From Proteobacteria bacterium UBA1844 (GTDB taxonomy: Bacteria > Pseudomonadota > Gammaproteobacteria > Steroidobacterales > Woeseiaceae), in contig DDIS01000100.1 in the NCBI GenBank assembly GCA_002338615.1, forward strand, positions 1 to 14,278: a DNA stretch of 14,278 bases. Direction: 5' to 3'. The notes beneath the pieces were generated by a model that saw only the letters and a program-made list of their open reading frames with translations, was not told the origin of the DNA and ran no database searches. The translations under genes were made by a program, and so were the position numbers. Below, piece by piece: positions 13,768 to 14,278 of the stretch (its first letter is position 1; each line of letters begins with the position of its first letter).

Positions 13768-14278
13768 CTACCAGGCAACTGTCCCGGCATCGAATACCGG
13801 GCCGTCCACGCAGACGCGCTTCATGGCCGGCCCGTCGTCCGTTGTCACCCTGACGACGCAGCCCGCACAACCGCCAACCGCACAAGCCATGAATTCCTCG
13901 AGCGATACTTCGCAAGCGACGTTATAACGTGCCGCGAGTTCGGCGACTGCTTTGAGCATCGGGGTTGGGCCGCAGCTGAAAATTTTCACGCTTTTGAGCT
14001 GCTCAGGGTCAAGTCCGTGCAGCCATTGGTCTGCGAGTTCGGTGACATATCCGCGATGGCAGCCGGCAAAACCTGCGAGGCTCGTCAGCCGGCTGGCAAT
14101 GCCCCAGTTTTCGAGCAGAGGCATCGCGCTGCTAGTCGTTTTGGAGACACCGGGAAAGTCCAGTTCCGAGCGTACGAGCGCAAAAGGAAAGGGCAATTCT
14201 GAGCCGAGGATCGCATAGGGACGAAAGCGAGCGTCGTTGCGCAATTTATCCGCCAGAAAAATCATCGGCGGAATGCCG
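13768..14278 (-). CDS. PyrK-like dihydroorotate dehydrogenase electron-transfer subunit, C-terminal part (partial)
   Basis: The C-terminal 169 or so residues of a ferredoxin-reductase-type protein; its start lies beyond 14278. Counting from the in-window ATG at 14265, the fragment follows a GIPP turn and has the NAD-binding end IFSCGPTPML at 95-104 and then a [2Fe-2S] site of four cysteines, C128, C133, C136 and C152 (ACAVGGCAGC...VC), with the ending DGPVFDAGTVAW characteristic of PyrK. PyrK passes electrons from dihydroorotate via FAD and the iron-sulfur cluster to NAD+ together with class 1B PyrD. A related sulfhydrogenase or NAD-dependent oxidoreductase subunit is possible, because the FAD domain and any partner gene are outside the window. 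Confidence 0.85.
   Translation of the reverse strand, partial: GIPPMIFLADKLRNDARFRPYAILGSELPFPFALVRSELDFPGVSKTTSSAMPLLENWGIASRLTSLAGFAGCHRGYVTELADQWLHGLDPEQLKSVKIFSCGPTPMLKAVAELAARYNVACEVSLEEFMACAVGGCAGCVVRVTTDDGPAMKRVCVDGPVFDAGTVAW

Noticed and set aside
1..14278. Mobile elements, CRISPR arrays, tRNA genes or attachment sites.
   Set aside because: No transposase or integrase motifs, regular spacer repeats or tRNA-like T-arm sequences were found on reading both strands.

Overview
The window looks like chromosomal DNA of a gammaproteobacterium of fairly high GC content. The best evidence is the type IV pilus block: pilT and pilU run divergently from yggS and proC, an arrangement known from Pseudomonas and many relatives. 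The other genes (TrkH, a Do-type periplasmic protease, an OmpR/EnvZ-type two-component pair, a GFA protein) are typical Gram-negative genes. I cannot name a genus. No tRNA, rRNA, CRISPR array, transposase or phage gene is visible.

Layout. 1-776 (minus): the start of proC, overlapped by an ATGA junction with yggS. 777-871: a divergent promoter region. 872-4217 (plus): pilT, pilU and a third PilT/PilU-type ATPase, probably one operon that drives or tunes pilus retraction. 4229-6381 (minus): read from high to low coordinates, an HTH antitoxin, a RES-domain toxin and a sugar-transfer-type ATP-grasp protein, tightly packed. 6516-7964 (plus): the K+ channel subunit TrkH, divergent from the antitoxin. 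8152-9168 (plus): a membrane-anchored, periplasm-facing leucine-rich-repeat protein. 9169-9479: 311 bases without a convincing gene, holding a long imperfect hairpin with a G-rich loop. 9480-13131 (minus), in transcription order: a DegP/DegQ/MucD-type protease, an OmpR-family response regulator and a sensor kinase overlapping the regulator by 14 bases. 13300-13740 (plus): a GFA/CENP-V zinc-fold protein. 13768-end (minus): the C-terminal part of a PyrK-type iron-sulfur flavoprotein that runs off the window.

How the genes work together. The three ATPases probably form or exchange within a pilus retraction motor. The protease and two-component genes look like an envelope-stress module; two strong inverted repeats lie between protease and regulator, one overlapping a possible regulator promoter. 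The HTH/RES pair is a probable toxin-antitoxin system acting on NAD+. Whether the ATP-grasp gene belongs to it functionally is open.

Most of the window is recognisable housekeeping or envelope biology. The points most worth a second look are the third pilus ATPase, the antitoxin-RES-ATP-grasp cluster, the paired palindromes in the protease/two-component operon, and the PyrK-like protein in what seems to be a gammaproteobacterium.
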